Assembly (NCBI RefSeq): GCF_051622035.1
Contig: NC_135356.1
Location: forward strand, 32,532,109-32,596,108
Source of the DNA: Arctopsyche grandis
Taxonomy: Eukaryota > Arthropoda > Insecta > Trichoptera > Hydropsychidae
Direction of reading: 5' to 3'
DNA: 64,000 bases
Below are positions 13,501 through 26,414 of this stretch, piece after piece; within the stretch, counting starts at the first letter, position 1, and each line of letters starts with the position of its first letter. The notes below the pieces were generated by a model. The model worked only from the letters and a program-made list of their open reading frames with translations. It did no database searches and had not been told where the DNA came from. A program made the position numbers and the translations under genes.

Positions 13501-16500
13501 TAGGCTCAATTACCAACTTGGACTATCGTCATCCCCAGCATCGGTAATACCGGCTCCGGCTTTTATCTGGTTGTATAATCGATGTTGCTCCTCATCCAAA
13601 AACGGAGGATAGCCGACAATTATAAAATATACAAAATTACTCCGCAAGCCCAAATATCTTCTGGCTTTCCGTACAGTTCATTCTTAAGAACCTCTCGCGA
13701 TAGATAGTCAGGAGTTCTAGCAGAGCCAAACAAGGCTTGCTGATCACCCTGATTTTCAATTGCCAAACCGAAATCCGCTAATTTTACAGCAGCTCCCTTG
13801 ATTTGCTCGCTAGCAGTAAATTCTCAGTTTTTAAATGTTCGAACCGTCGGAATTGATTTCTTTTTAAGTGAATGCAAATTGAATATTCGGTTTCAAACTT
13901 GATGTTCATTTGGTTGGGCTTTCAAAATGTTCCCACATGAGCTTCTCGTTTGGTATTTGCATTGGAATTTCCAGATAACATTGCCGACGGTTTGTCTTTT
14001 GTAGCGAATACAGTAGGCGGATTAGGTTTGGAGTTCATCGAACTTACACTTATGTGTGTAAAAATTTACAAATATATACGAAGAGTACACATGTATGTAG
14101 GTACATATTTATGTATGTATATGTAGGCTCAATTACCAACTTGGACTATCGTCATCCCCAGCATCGGTAATACCGGCTCCGGCTTTTATCTGGTTGTATA
14201 ATCGATGTTGCTCCTCATCCAAAAACGGAGGATAGCCGACAATTATAAAATATACAAAATTACTCCGCAAGCCCAAATATCTTCTGGCTTTCCGTACAGT
14301 TCATTCTTAAGAACCTCTCGCGATAGATAGTCAGGAGTTCTAGCAGAGCCAAACAAGGCTTGCTGATCACCCTGAACTTCAATTGCCAAACCGAAATCCG
14401 CTAATTTTACAGCAGCTCCCTTGATTTGCTCGCTAGCAGTAAATTCTCAGTTTTTAAATGTTCGAACCGTCGGAATTGATTTCTTTTTAAGTGAATGCAA
14501 ATTGAATATTCGGTTTCAAACTTGATGTTCATTTGGTTGGGCTTTCAAAATGTTCCCACATGAGCTTCTCGTTTGGTATTTGCATTGGAATTTCCAGATA
14601 ACATTGCCGACGGTTTGTCTTTTGTAGCGAATACAGTAGGCGGATTAGGTTTGGAGTTCATCGAACTTACACTTATGTGTGTAAAAATTTACGAATATAT
14701 ACGAAGAGTACACATGTTTGTAGGTACATATTTATGTTTGTATATGTAGGCTCAATTACCAACTTGGACTATCGTCATCCCCAGCATCGGTAATACCGGC
14801 TCCGGCTTTTATCTGGTTGTATAATCGATGTTGCTCCTCATCCAAAAACGAAGGATAGCCGACAATTGTAAAATATACAAAATATCAAGCAAAATATACG
14901 CAAGCCCAAATATCTTCTGGCTTTCCGTACAGTTCATTCTTAAGAACCTCTCGCGATAGATAGTCAGGAGTTCTAGCAGAGCCAAACAAGGCTTGCTGAT
15001 CACCCTGAACTTCAATTGCCAAACCGAAATCCGCTAATTTTACAGCAGCTCCCTTGATTTGCTCGCTAGCAGTAAATTCTCAGTTTTTAAATGTTCGAAC
15101 CGTCGGAATTGATTTCTTTTTAAGTGAATGCAAATTAAATATTCGGTTTCAAACTTGATGTTCATTTGGTTGGGCTTTCAAAATGTTCCCACATGAGCTT
15201 CTCGTTTGGTATTTGCATTGGAATTTCCAGATAACATTGCCGACGGTTTGTCTTTTGTAGCGAATACAGTAGGCGGATTAGGTTTGGAGTTCATCGAACT
15301 TACACTTATGTGTGTAAAAATTTACAAATATATACGAAGAGTACACATGTATGTAGGTACATATTTATGTATGTATATGTAGGCTCAATTACCAACTTGG
15401 ACTATCGTCATCCCCAGCATCGGTAATACCGGCTCCGGCTTTTATCTGGTTGTATAATCGATGTTGCTCCTCATCCAAAAACGGAGGATAGCCGACAATT
15501 ATAAAATATACAAAATTACTCCGCAAGCCCAAATATCTTCTGGCTTTCCGTACAGTTCATTCTTAAGAACCTCTCGCGATAGATAGTCAGGAGTTCTAGC
15601 AGAGCCAAACAAGGCTTGCTGATCACCCTGAACTTCAATTGCCAAACCGAAATCCGCTAATTTTACAGCAGCTCCCTTGATTTGCTCGCTAGCAGTAAAT
15701 TCTCAGTTTTTAAATGTTCGAACCGTCGGAATTGATTTCTTTTTAAGTGAATGCAAATTGAATATTCGGTTTCAAACTTGATGTTCATTTGGTTGGGCTT
15801 TCAAAATGTTCCCACATGAGCTTCTCGTTTGGTATTTGCATTGGAATTTCCAGATAACATTGCCGACGGTTTGTCTTTTGTAGCGAATACAGTAGGCGGA
15901 TTAGGTTTGGAGTTCATCGAACTTACACTTATGTGTGTAAAAATTTACAAATATATACGAAGAGTACACATGTATGTAGGTACATATTTATGTATGTATA
16001 TGTAGGCTCAATTACCAACTTGGACCATCGTCATCCCCAGCATCGGTAATACCGGCTCCGGCTTTTATCTGGTTGTATAATCGATGTTGCTCCTCATCCA
16101 AAAACGGAGGATAGCCGACAATTATAAAATATACAAAATTACTCCGCAAGCCCAAATATCTTCTGGCTTTCCGTACAGTTCATTCTTAAGAACCTCTCGC
16201 GATAGATAGTCAGGAGTTCTAGCAGAGCCAAACAAGGCTTGCTGATCACCCTGATTTTCAATTGCCAAACCGAAATCCGCTAATTTTACAGCAGCTCCCT
16301 TGATTTGCTCGCTAGCAGTAAATTCTCAGTTTTTAAATGTTCGAACCGTCGGAATTGATTTCTTTTTAAGTGAATGCAAATTGAATATTCGGTTTCAAAC
16401 TTGATGTTCATTTGGTTGGGCTTTCAAAATGTTCCCACATGAGCTTCTTGTTTGGTATTTGCATTGGAATTTCCAGATAACATTGCCGACGGTTTGTCTT

Positions 16501-19423
16501 TTGTAGCGAATACAGTAGGCGGATTAGGTTTGGAGTTCATCGAACTTACACTTATGTGTGTAAAAATTTACAAATATATACGAAGAGTACACATGTATGT
16601 AGGTACATATTTAGGTATGTATATGTAGGCTCAATTACCAACTTGGACTATCGTCATCCCCAGCATCGGTAATACCGGCTCCGGCTTTTATCTGGTTGTA
16701 TAATCGATGTTGCTCCTCATCCAAAAACGGAGGATAGCCGACAATTATAAAATATACAAAATATCAAGCAAAATATACGCAAGCCCAAATATCTTCTGGC
16801 TTTCCGTACAGTTCATTCTTATGAACCTCTCGCGATAGATAGTCAGGAGTTCTAGCAGAGCCAAACAAGGCTTGCTGATCACCCTGAACTTCAATTGCCA
16901 AACCGAAATCCGCTAATTTTACAGCAGCTCCCTTGATTTGCTCGCTAGCAGTAAATTCTCAGTTTTTAAATGTTCGAACCGTCGGAATTGATTTCTTTTT
17001 AAGTGAATGCAAATGGAATATTCGGTTTCAAACTTGATGTTCATTTGGTTGGGCTTTCAAAATGTTCCCACATGAGCTTCTCGTTTGGTATTTGCATTGG
17101 AATTTCCAGATAACATTGCCGACGGTTTGTCTTTTGTAGCGAATACAGTAGGCGGATTAGGTTTGGAGTTCATCGAACTTACACTTATGTGTGTAAAAAT
17201 TTACAAATATATACGAAGAGTACACATGTATGTAGGTACATATTTATGTATGTATATGTAGGCTCTATTACCAACTTGGACTTTCGTCATCCCCAGCATC
17301 GGTAATACCGGCTCCGGCTTTTATCTGGTTGTATAATCGATGTTGCTCCTCATCCAAAAACGGAGGATAGCCGACAATTATAAAATATACAAAATTACTC
17401 CGCAAGCCCAAATATCTTCTGGCTTTCCGTACAGTTCATTCTTAAGAACCTCTCGCGATAGATAGTCAGGAGTTCTAGCAGAGCCAAACAAGGCTTGCTG
17501 ATCACCCTGATTTTCAATTGCCAAACCGAAATCCGCTAATTTTACAGCAGCTCCCTTGATTTGCTCGCTAGCAGTAAATTCTCAGTTTTTAAATGTTCGA
17601 ACCGTCGGAATTGATTTCTTTTTAAGTGAATGCAAATGGAATATTCGCTTTCAAACTTGATGTTCATTTGGTTGGGCTTTCAAAATGTTCCCACATGAGC
17701 TTCTCGTTTGGTATTTGCATTGGAATTTCCAGATAACATTGCCGACGGTTTGTCTTTTGTAGCGAATACAGTAGGCGGATTAGGTTTGGAGTTCATCGAA
17801 CTCACACTTATGTGTGTAAAAATTTACAAATATATACGAAGAGTACACATGTATGTAGGTACATATTTAGGTATGTATATGTAGGCTCAATTACCAACTT
17901 GGACTATCGTCATCCCCAGCATCGGTAATACCGGCTCCGGCTTTTATCTGGTTGTATAATCGATGTTGCTCCTCATCCAAAAACGGAGGATAGCCGACAA
18001 TTATAAAATATACAAAATTACTCCGCAAGCCCAAATATCTTTTGGCTTTCCGTACAGTTCATTCTTAAGAACCTCTCGCGATAGATAGTCAGGAGTTCTA
18101 GCAGAGCCAAACAAGGCTTGCTGATCACCCTGAACTTCAATTGCCAAACGGAAATCCGCTAATTTTACAGCAGCTCCCTTGATTTGCTCGCTAACAGTAA
18201 ATTCTCAGTTTTTAAATGTTCGAACCGTCGGAATTGATTTCTTTTTAAGTGAATGCAAATGGAATATTCGCTTTCAAACTTGATGTTCATTTGGTTGGGC
18301 TTTCAAAATGTTCCCACATGAGCTTCTCGTTTGGTATTTGCATTGGAATTTCCAGATAACATTGCCGACGGTTTGTCTTTTGTAGCGAATACAGTAGGCG
18401 GATTAGGTTTGGAGTTCATCGAACTTACACTTATGTGTGTAAAAATTTACAAATATATACGAAGAGTACACATGTATGTAGGTACATATTTATGTATGTA
18501 TATGTAGGCTCAATTACCAACTTGGACTATCGTCATCCCCAGCATCGGTAATACCGGCTCCGGCTTTTATCTGGTTGTATAATCGATGTTGCTCCTCATC
18601 CAAAAACGGAGGATAGCCGACAATTATAAAATATACAAAATTACTCCGCAAGCCCAAATATCTTCTGGCTTTCCGTACAGTTCATTCTTAAGAACCTCTC
18701 GCGATAGATAGTCAGGAGATCTAGCAGAGCCAAACAAGGCTTGCTGATCACCCTGATTTTCAATTGCCAAACCGAAATCCGCTAATTTTACAGCAGCTCC
18801 CTTGATTTGCTCGCTAGCAGTAAATTCTCAGTTTTTAAATGTTCGAACCGTCGGAATTGATTTCTTTTTAAGTGAATGCAAATTGAATATTCGGTTTCAA
18901 ACTTGATGTTTATTTGGTTGGGCTTTCAAAATGTTCCCACATGAGCTTCTCGTTTGGTATTTGCATTGGAATTTCCAGATAACATTGCCGACGGTTTGTC
19001 TTTTGTAGCGAATACAGTAGGTGGATTTGGTTTGGAGTTCATCGAACTTACACTTATGTGTGTAAAAATTTACAAATATATACGAAGAGTACACTTGTAT
19101 GTAGGTACATATTTATGTTTGTATATGTAGGCTCAATTACCAACTTGGACTATCGTCATCCCCAGCATCGGTAATACCGGCTCCGGCTTTTATCTGGTTG
19201 TATAATCGATGTTGCTCCTCATCCAAAAACGGAGGATAGCCGACAATTGTAAAATATACAAAATATCAAGCAAAATATACGCAAGCCCAAATATCTTCTG
19301 GCTTTCCGTACAGTTCATTCTTAAGAACCTCTCGCGATAGATAGTCAGGAGTTCTAGCAGAGCCAAACAAGGCTTGCTGATCACCCTGAACTTCAATTGC
19401 CAAACCGAAATCCGCTAATTTTA

Positions 19424-21302
19424 CAGCAGCTCCCTTGATTTGCTCGCTAGCAGTAAATTCTCAGTTTTTAAATGTTCGAACCGTCGGAATTGATTTCTTT
19501 TTAAGTGAATGCAAATTGAATATTCGGTTTCAAACTTGATGTTCATTTGGTTGGGCTTTCAAAATGTTCCCACATGAGCTTCTCGTTTGGTATTTGCATT
19601 GGAATTTCCAGATAACAATGCCGACGGTTTGTCTTTTGTAGCGAATACAGTAGGCGGATTAGGTTTGGAGTTCATCGAACTTACACTTATGTGTGTAAAA
19701 ATTTACAAATATATACGAAGAGTACACATGTATGTAGGTACATTTTTATGTATGTATATGTAGGCTCAATTACCAACTTGGACTATCGTCATCCCCAGCA
19801 TCGGTAATACCGGCTCCGGCTTTTATCTGGTTGTATAATCGATGTTGCTCCTCATCCAAAAACGGAGGATAGCCGACAATTATAAAATATACAAAATTAC
19901 TCCGCAAGCCCAAATATCTTCTGGCTTTCCGTACAGTTCATTCTTAAGAACCTCTCGCGATAGATAGTCAGGAGTTCTAGCAGAGCCAAACAAGGCTTGC
20001 TGATCACCCTGAACTTCAATTGCCAAACCGAAATCCGCTAATTTTACAGCAGCTCCCTTGATTTGCTCGCTAGCAGTAAATTCTCAGTTTTTAAATGTTC
20101 GAACCGTCGGAATTGATTTCTTTTTAAGTGAATGCAAATGGAATATTCGCTTTCAAACTTGATGTTCATTTGGTTGGGCTTTCAAAATGTTCCCACATGA
20201 GCTTCTCGTTTGGTATTTGCATTGGAATTTCCAGATAACATTGCCGACGGTTTGTCTTTTGTAGCGAATACAGTAGGCGGATTAGGTTTGGCGTTCATCG
20301 AACTTACACTTATGTGTGTAAAAATTTACGAATATATACGAAGAGTACACATGTTTGTAGGTACATATTTATGTTTGTATATGTAGGCTCAATTACCAAC
20401 TTGGACTATCGTCATCCCCAGCATCGGTAATACCGGCTCCGGCTTTTATCTGGTTGTATAATCGATGTTGCTCCTCATCCAAAAACGGAGGATAGCCGAC
20501 AATTGTAAAATATACAAAATATCAAGCAAAATATACGCAAGCCCAAATATCTTCTGGCTTTCCGTACAGTTCATTCTTAAGAACCTCTCGCGATAGATAG
20601 TCAGGAGTTCTAGCAGAGCCAAACAAGGCTTGCTGATCACCCTGAACTTCAATTGCCAAACCGAAATCCGCTAATTTTACAGCAGCTCCCTTGATTTGCT
20701 CGCTAGCAGTAAATTCTCAGTTTTTAAATGTTCGAACCGTCGGAATTGATTTCTTTTTAAGTGAATGCAAATTGAATATTCGGTTTCAAACTTGATGTTC
20801 ATTTGGTTGGGCTTTCAAAATGTTCCCACATGAGCTTCTCGTTTGGTATTTGCATTGGAATTTCCAGATAACAATGCCGACGGTTTGTCTTTTGTAGCGA
20901 ATACAGTAGGCGGATTAGGTTTGGAGTTCATCGAACTTACACTTATGTGTGTAAAAATTTACAAATATATACGAAGAGTACACATGTATGTAGGTACATT
21001 TTTATGTATGTATATGTAGGCTCAATTACCAACTTGGACTATCGTCATCCCCAGCATCGGTAATACCGGCTCCGGCTTTTATCTGGTTGTATAATCGATG
21101 TTGCTCCTCATCCAAAAACGGAGGATAGCCGACAATTATAAAATATACAAAATTACTCCGCAAGCCCAAATATCTTCTGGCTTTCCGTACAGTTCATTCT
21201 TAAGAACCTCTCGCGATAGATAGTCAGGAGTTCTAGCAGAGCCAAACAAGGCTTGCTGATCACCCTGAACTTCAATTGCCAAACCGAAATCCGCTAATTT
21301 TA
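19424..21302. repeat. Duplicated S+L dimer (1256 bp) within the satellite
   Basis: The S monomers at 19424 and 20680 share two variants not seen elsewhere: ATAACAATGCCGAC (19613 and 20869) and GTACATTTTTATG (19737 and 20993). Both pairs are 1256 bp apart. The simplest reading is a recent unequal exchange or conversion that copied one S+L dimer. Confidence 0.8.
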
Positions 21303-21925
21303 CAGCAGCTCCCTTGATTTGCTCGCTAGCAGTAAATTCTCAGTTTTTAAATGTTCGAACCGTCGGAATTGATTTCTTTTTAAGTGAATGCAAATGGAAT
21401 ATTCGCTTTCAAACTTGATGTTCATTTGGTTGGGCTTTCAAAATGTTCCCACATGAGCTTCTCGTTTGGTATTTGCATTGGAATTTCCAGATAACATTGC
21501 CGACGGTTTGTCTTTTGTAGCGAATACAGTAGGCGGATTAGGTTTGGAGTTCATCGAACTCACACTTATGTGTGTAAAAATTTACAAATATATACGAAGA
21601 TTACACATGTATGTAGGTACATATTTGGGTATGTATATGTAGGCTCAATTACCAACTTGGACTATCGTCATCCCCAGCATCGGTAATACCGGCTCCGGCT
21701 TTTATCTGGTTGTATAATCGATGTTGCTCCTCATCCAAAAACGGAGGATAGCCGACAATTATAAAATATACAAAATTACTCCGCAAGCCCAAATATCTTC
21801 TGGCTTTCCGTACAGTTCATTCTTAAGAACCTCTCGCGATAGATAGTCAGGAGTTCTAGCAGAGCCAAACAAGGCTTGCTGATCACCCTGAACTTCAATT
21901 GCCAAACCGAAATCCGCTAATTTTA

Positions 21926-23191
21926 CAGCAGCTCCCTTGATTTGCTCGCTAGCAGTAAATTCTCAGTTTTTAAATGTTCGAACCGTCGGAATTGATTTCT
22001 TTTTAAGTGAATGCAAATGGAATATTCGCTTTCAAACTTGATGTTCATTTGGTTGGGCTTTCAAAATGTTCCCACATGAGCTTCTCGTTTGGTATTTGCA
22101 TTGGAATTTCCAGATAACATTGCCGACGGTTTGTCTTTTGTAGCGAATACAGTAGGCGGATTAGGTTTGGAGTTCATCGAACTTACACTTATGTGTGTAA
22201 AAATTTACGAATATATACGAAGAGTACACATGTTTGTAGGTACATATTTATGTTTGTATATGTAGGCTCAATTACCAACTTGGACTATCGTCATCCCCAG
22301 CATCGGTAATACCGGCTCCGGCTTTTATCTGGTTGTATAATCGATGTTGCTCCTCATCCAAAAACGGAGGATAGCCGACAATTGTAAAATATACAAAATA
22401 TCAAGCAAAATATACGCAAGCCCAAATATCTTCTGGCTTTCCGTACAGTTCATTCTTAAGAACCTCTCGCGATAGATAGTCAGGAGTTCTAGCAGAGCCA
22501 AACAAGGCTTGCTGATCACCCTGAACTTCAATTGCCAAACCGAAATCCGCTAATTTTACAGCAGCTCCCTTGATTTGCTCGCTAGCAGTAAATTCTCAGT
22601 TTTTAAATGTTCGAACCGTCGGAATTGATTTCTTTTTAAGTGAATGCAAATGGAATATTCGCTTTCAAACTTGATGTTCATTTGGTTGGGCTTTCAAAAT
22701 GTTCCCACATGAGCTTCTCGTTTGGTATTTGCATTGGAATTTCCAGATAACATTGCCGACGGTTTGTCTTTTGTAGCGAATACAGTAGGCGGATTAGGTT
22801 TGGAGTTCATCGAACTTACACTTATGTGTGTAAAAATTTACGAATATATACGAAGAGTACACATGTTTGTAGGTACATATTTATGTTTGTATATGTAGGC
22901 TCAATTACCAACTTGGACTATCGTCATCCCCAGCATCGGTAATACCGGCTCCGGCTTTTATCTGGTTGTATAATCGATGTTGCTCCTCATCCAAAAACGG
23001 AGGATAGCCGACAATTGTAAAATATACAAAATATCAAGCAAAATATACGCAAGCCCAAATATCTTCTGGCTTTCCGTACAGTTCATTCTTAAGAACCTCT
23101 CGCGATAGATAGTCAGGAGTTCTAGCAGAGCCAAACAAGGCTTGCTGATCACCCTGAACTTCAATTGCCAAACCGAAATCCGCTAATTTTA
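21926..23191. repeat. Only pair of adjacent long (633-bp) monomers
   Basis: Two L monomers (21926 and 22559) lie directly side by side and both carry the ACGAATATATACGAAG / ATGTTTGTAGG variant. Everywhere else in the window L copies are separated by at least one S copy. This pair sits next to the array's right edge. Confidence 0.85.
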
Positions 23192-23793
23192 CAGCAGCTC
23201 CCTTGATTTGCTCGCTAGCAGTAAATTCTCAGTTTTTAAATGTTCGAACCGTCGGAATTGATTTATTTTTAAGTGAATGCAAATGGAATATTCGCTTTCA
23301 AACTTGATGTTCATTTGGTTGGGCTTTCAAAATGTTCCCACATGAGCTTCTCGTTTGGTATTTGCATTGGAATTTCCAGATAACATTGCCGACGGTTTGT
23401 CTTTTGTAGCGAATACAGTAGGCGGATTAGGTTTGGAGTTCATCGAACTTACACTTATGTGTGTAAAAATTTACGAATATATACGAAGAGTACACATGTT
23501 TGTAGGTACATATTTATGTTTGTATATGTAGGCTCAATTACCAAATTGGACTATCGTCATCCCCAGCATCGGTAATACCGGCTCCGGCTTTTATCTGGTT
23601 GTATAATCGATGTTGCTCCTCATCCAAAAACGGAGGATAGCCGACAATTATAAAATATACAAAATTACTCCGCAAGCCCAAATATCTTCTGGCTTTCCGT
23701 ACAGTTCATTCTTAAGAACTTCTCGCGATAGATAGTCAGGAGTTCTAGCAGAGCCAAACCAGGCTTGCTGATCGACCTGAACTTCAATTGCCA

Positions 23794-24284
23794 GTCGAAA
23801 ATAGTCTTTCACACGCTGTTGATGCCTTTATTATTAATAGGGCACGGTATAGGATATCCAGGCTGTTTGTTTTTATTTCAAATTTTTCGAATTTTTTGAA
23901 ATCTTTTTACTGTGTATGGATATTTTTTTTTTTGGAACTCGGTTTTTCTGTAATTTTTCAAATGGTTTTCATCAATTCTTGTTCCATAATTGTTTCTAAA
24001 TTGTTAGGATTAATTTCTTCTATGGCAGAGTCAGTAGAGTCTGTAGGGTTACTAGAGTTGGTGCTTTCTGAAACTAGTATTTTTTCCATGAGTTCAATTC
24101 CAAATGATATAGTTCCAGATTTTGAAGCATATTTAAAAATTTAGTCTGATTTTGGAATAATTCCTCTATTTAGGTAAATTAGTAATGTTATAACCGTCTT
24201 ATTACGTCTTTCATTCATTCTTTTTTCTCAAATTTGTGAAAACTTTTTGCTTGTTTTGACACCCTGTCTCTTTTAACTTCTTAA
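23794..24284. other. Right flank of the satellite; no assigned gene
   Basis: Monomer similarity stops abruptly at 23793 in the middle of a unit. On the minus strand about 24136-23959 stays open for roughly 56 codons with a Ser/Thr/Asn-rich stretch, followed by more plausible peptide after stops. It may be a decayed transposon or gag-like scrap but was not recognised. The plus-strand open frame starting at 23788 begins inside the satellite and is probably fortuitous. Confidence 0.4.
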
Positions 24285-24951
24285 CCCTTTGGCTGCTACG
24301 AGGTTTTTCAATGTCCAAGCGAAAAATGCTAACATTTGTAATTATTTTGAAAAAAAAAAATATAATATTTTTTTTTACATACTTACTTCGCCGAACATTC
24401 GTAATTTTTATAATACTTTATATACATTTTTAAGAAGCAGTTGTGGACTCGTGCTCTCTCTTTCTGTCTTGCTTTTACATGCGTGCGTGCGAAAGAGATA
24501 CCTACATATATACACTAAATAAGTTTTGACGATTGTTTTCCGAGGCTTTATTCTTTTCAATAATCTATTTTTAGATATCGATGTATCCTTACAACATGCG
24601 ATATATTCGAAACAGGTAGCGGTCTCTCTCTCTTTTTTTCTTGGTTTTAATTGTGTACGTGTGAGCGAGACACACAAGGATGCGAAGTTTCTAATAATCA
24701 AATAATTTTTCAACATGTATCATAAACTTTTTGTATGCATTTCAGTTGCATTTGATTGATTGCATGAATTCGTGACGTCTCGTGACCTATATAATTGAAA
24801 GCGGATTTCTATTGTTTTTTGCCATTTATTTTAACTCTGCAAAATGATATCGGACAGTGAAAGTGATGAAACCGAAATAATAGCTCCTCGCCGAGGAAAC
24901 CGACAAATCAGCAGCTCTACTGATTCTGAAAGTGAATTACATCTATATTGA
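24285..24951 (+). mobile_element. piggyBac-type transposon, left-end remnant
   Basis: A TTAA tetranucleotide (24281-24284) is followed by CCCTTTGGCTGC, the characteristic start of piggyBac-family terminal repeats. Downstream there is a TATATAA promoter-like motif (24789-24795) and then a short acidic/serine-rich open frame at 24844 that looks like a piggyBac transposase N-terminus. The rest of the transposase and the right end (expected to finish ...AAAGGG-TTAA) were not found. This is a deletion remnant or the edge of a rearranged copy. Confidence 0.6.
24844..24951 (+). pseudogene. piggyBac transposase N-terminal fragment (35 aa)
   Basis: The 35-codon frame begins MISDSESDETEII, has a PRRGNRQ basic patch and ends SSSTDSESELHLY before TGA. 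Acidic/serine-rich disordered N-termini with SDSE repeats are typical of piggyBac-type transposases. The DDD catalytic core is absent. The stop coincides with a local tandem duplication of TACATCTATATTGAA (about 24938-24967), so the coding sequence was cut at a rearrangement. Start choice: first ATG after an AT-rich leader. A short unrelated ORF is possible. Confidence 0.5.
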
Positions 24952-26414
24952 ATACATCTATATTGAATTCAATTAATTTCTGTTCCACTAACATTTTGAT
25001 GTTTTCTGCGTTTGCTTTGCCTTTAATATTCACCAATCCCAAATACATAATTTTCAAAATTATCATTATCGTCTCCAATAACATGAACTGTCACGTTTTA
25101 TTATCTACTTAATGTGCAATCTGTCCATTCATCTACCGTAATAGAAAATAAACGATTATTTAATGTTATGGAACTGTTGCCAAACAGTTTTCACTTAATT
25201 TTAAATTACATTACATTCATAGATTTAATGTTGAATAATATGTTTTTGAAGAAAAAAAGAGTATATCAGTTAAACATTGCCATTGTGAATAAGATCAGTG
25301 ATGGAGTTGCGGTCGCCATGCCTCTTATATTATCATGTATGTAATATTTGTATGTAGTTTTTGTCACACTGGGTCATAGTGACACAACAGTTGTACCAAA
25401 ACCTTATATTTATTTCCCAACTACTCACCAAACAAATTCTTTATAATATACATATTATATATTATATTTGTATGAAGATTTTGTGGTTAATAGATGTGAA
25501 CAAATATACCTACGTATATAAAAAGTTGTATTCGTCTGCAAATGGAACTTTAAAGACCTGTACATTTTCCACTAATTAAATTTACACGTAGGTGTGTACG
25601 ATTTCTGTTGGTGTATTTATGTATGAATATATACGTATGTGTATCTCTTATTTATGTGTTTGAGGTAGAGTTCATTCCATTTGCAAAACAGCATGTATAA
25701 TTTTATTCAAAATATAAAACAAATTTATTTGGTATGGGTTTGATGGCAATCTACATATATGGTAATTGTAAAAATGTATAATAATCATGTTTTTATTTAT
25801 AATTTTTGTACATATCTTGATCTATGTAGTCCACCAGTTACTTTGGAGTAATCTGGAAGAAGATTGTGCATGATTAATTTAAATAAATAAATAAAAATAA
25901 AATTTGCAAAAGAGCGTAACCTATTTAATTTCAAGTAAAAATAGCGTTTGCAATTTACATTTTATTTGTAATGGGTTTTGAATTTATATTTTGTAAATGT
26001 GGTGTGAGTTTGATCGCAGTTGTCCCCGTGTGTCCAATTTTACTTGATGTTTTACATTTATATTTGTTAATAAAATTGAATTTGTCAAAAAAAAAGTACA
26101 AGTCGTATTATTTGTAGTCTGATGTTTTTCATTATATTTTCACCGTTAATTGTTCAGAAATGATGTTTTGCTTTTATAAATGTAAATAAAATTGAATTTA
26201 CAAAAAAAGAACACTATCGTATTTTTTTCACCCTGATTCTTTTAATTATATCTCTTACAATGTGTACCCAAAAGTAGAAGAATAAATGATTAAATTGCAG
26301 AATATCCACAGTAGAGTAAGTATAAAATTCTTACTATGCTTCTAAGGAAGCCAAAATCTCAATTTATGATTATGAATAAGGATTCATTTATTTCACCATA
26401 ATTGACAGCACGCC
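24952..26414. other. AT-rich intergenic DNA without supported genes
   Basis: Starts with a 15-bp tandem duplication. Contains CATATGTA/TACATACGTA-rich stretches. Near 26050-26090 and 26170-26215 there are two diverged copies of a segment containing AATAAAATTGAATTT followed by an A-run and a CGTATT motif. Open frames here are short and lack coding character. Confidence 0.5.

Larger units (their letters stand above)
1..23793. repeat. Satellite array, 38 monomers of 623/633 bp containing a kinase gene fragment
   Basis: Head-to-tail tandem array that begins outside the window. Taking CAGCAGCTCCCTTG as the monomer start, starts fall at 1, 624, 1257, 1880, 2513, 3136, 3759, 4382, 5015 and so on to 23192. 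The spacing is always 623 (S) or 633 bp (L). Order: S L S L SSS L SSS L S L S L SS L S L SS L SS L SSS L S L SS L L S(partial). 23 S plus 14 L sum to exactly 23191 bp, so no other net length change occurs in 37 units. The last copy stops after about 602 bp, at 23793. L differs from S mainly by a 10-bp longer AT-rich segment (for example 1093-1115, AAATATCAAGCAAAATATAC instead of AAATTACTCC). Copies differ otherwise by few substitutions. No centromeric or transposon-end signature was seen. Confidence 0.98.

Noticed and set aside
18897..19094. 65-codon minus-strand open frame in one satellite monomer
   Set aside because: Other monomers carry stops in the same place; one substitution opens it here by chance.
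1..23793. CRISPR-like or VNTR coding array
   Set aside because: Repeats are contiguous 623/633-bp units without spacers, and the unit includes eukaryotic kinase sequence.
24289..24716. Open frames of 77 and 102 codons near the piggyBac end
   Set aside because: They lie in low-complexity T-rich subterminal DNA, overlap each other on opposite strands and have no protein-like features.
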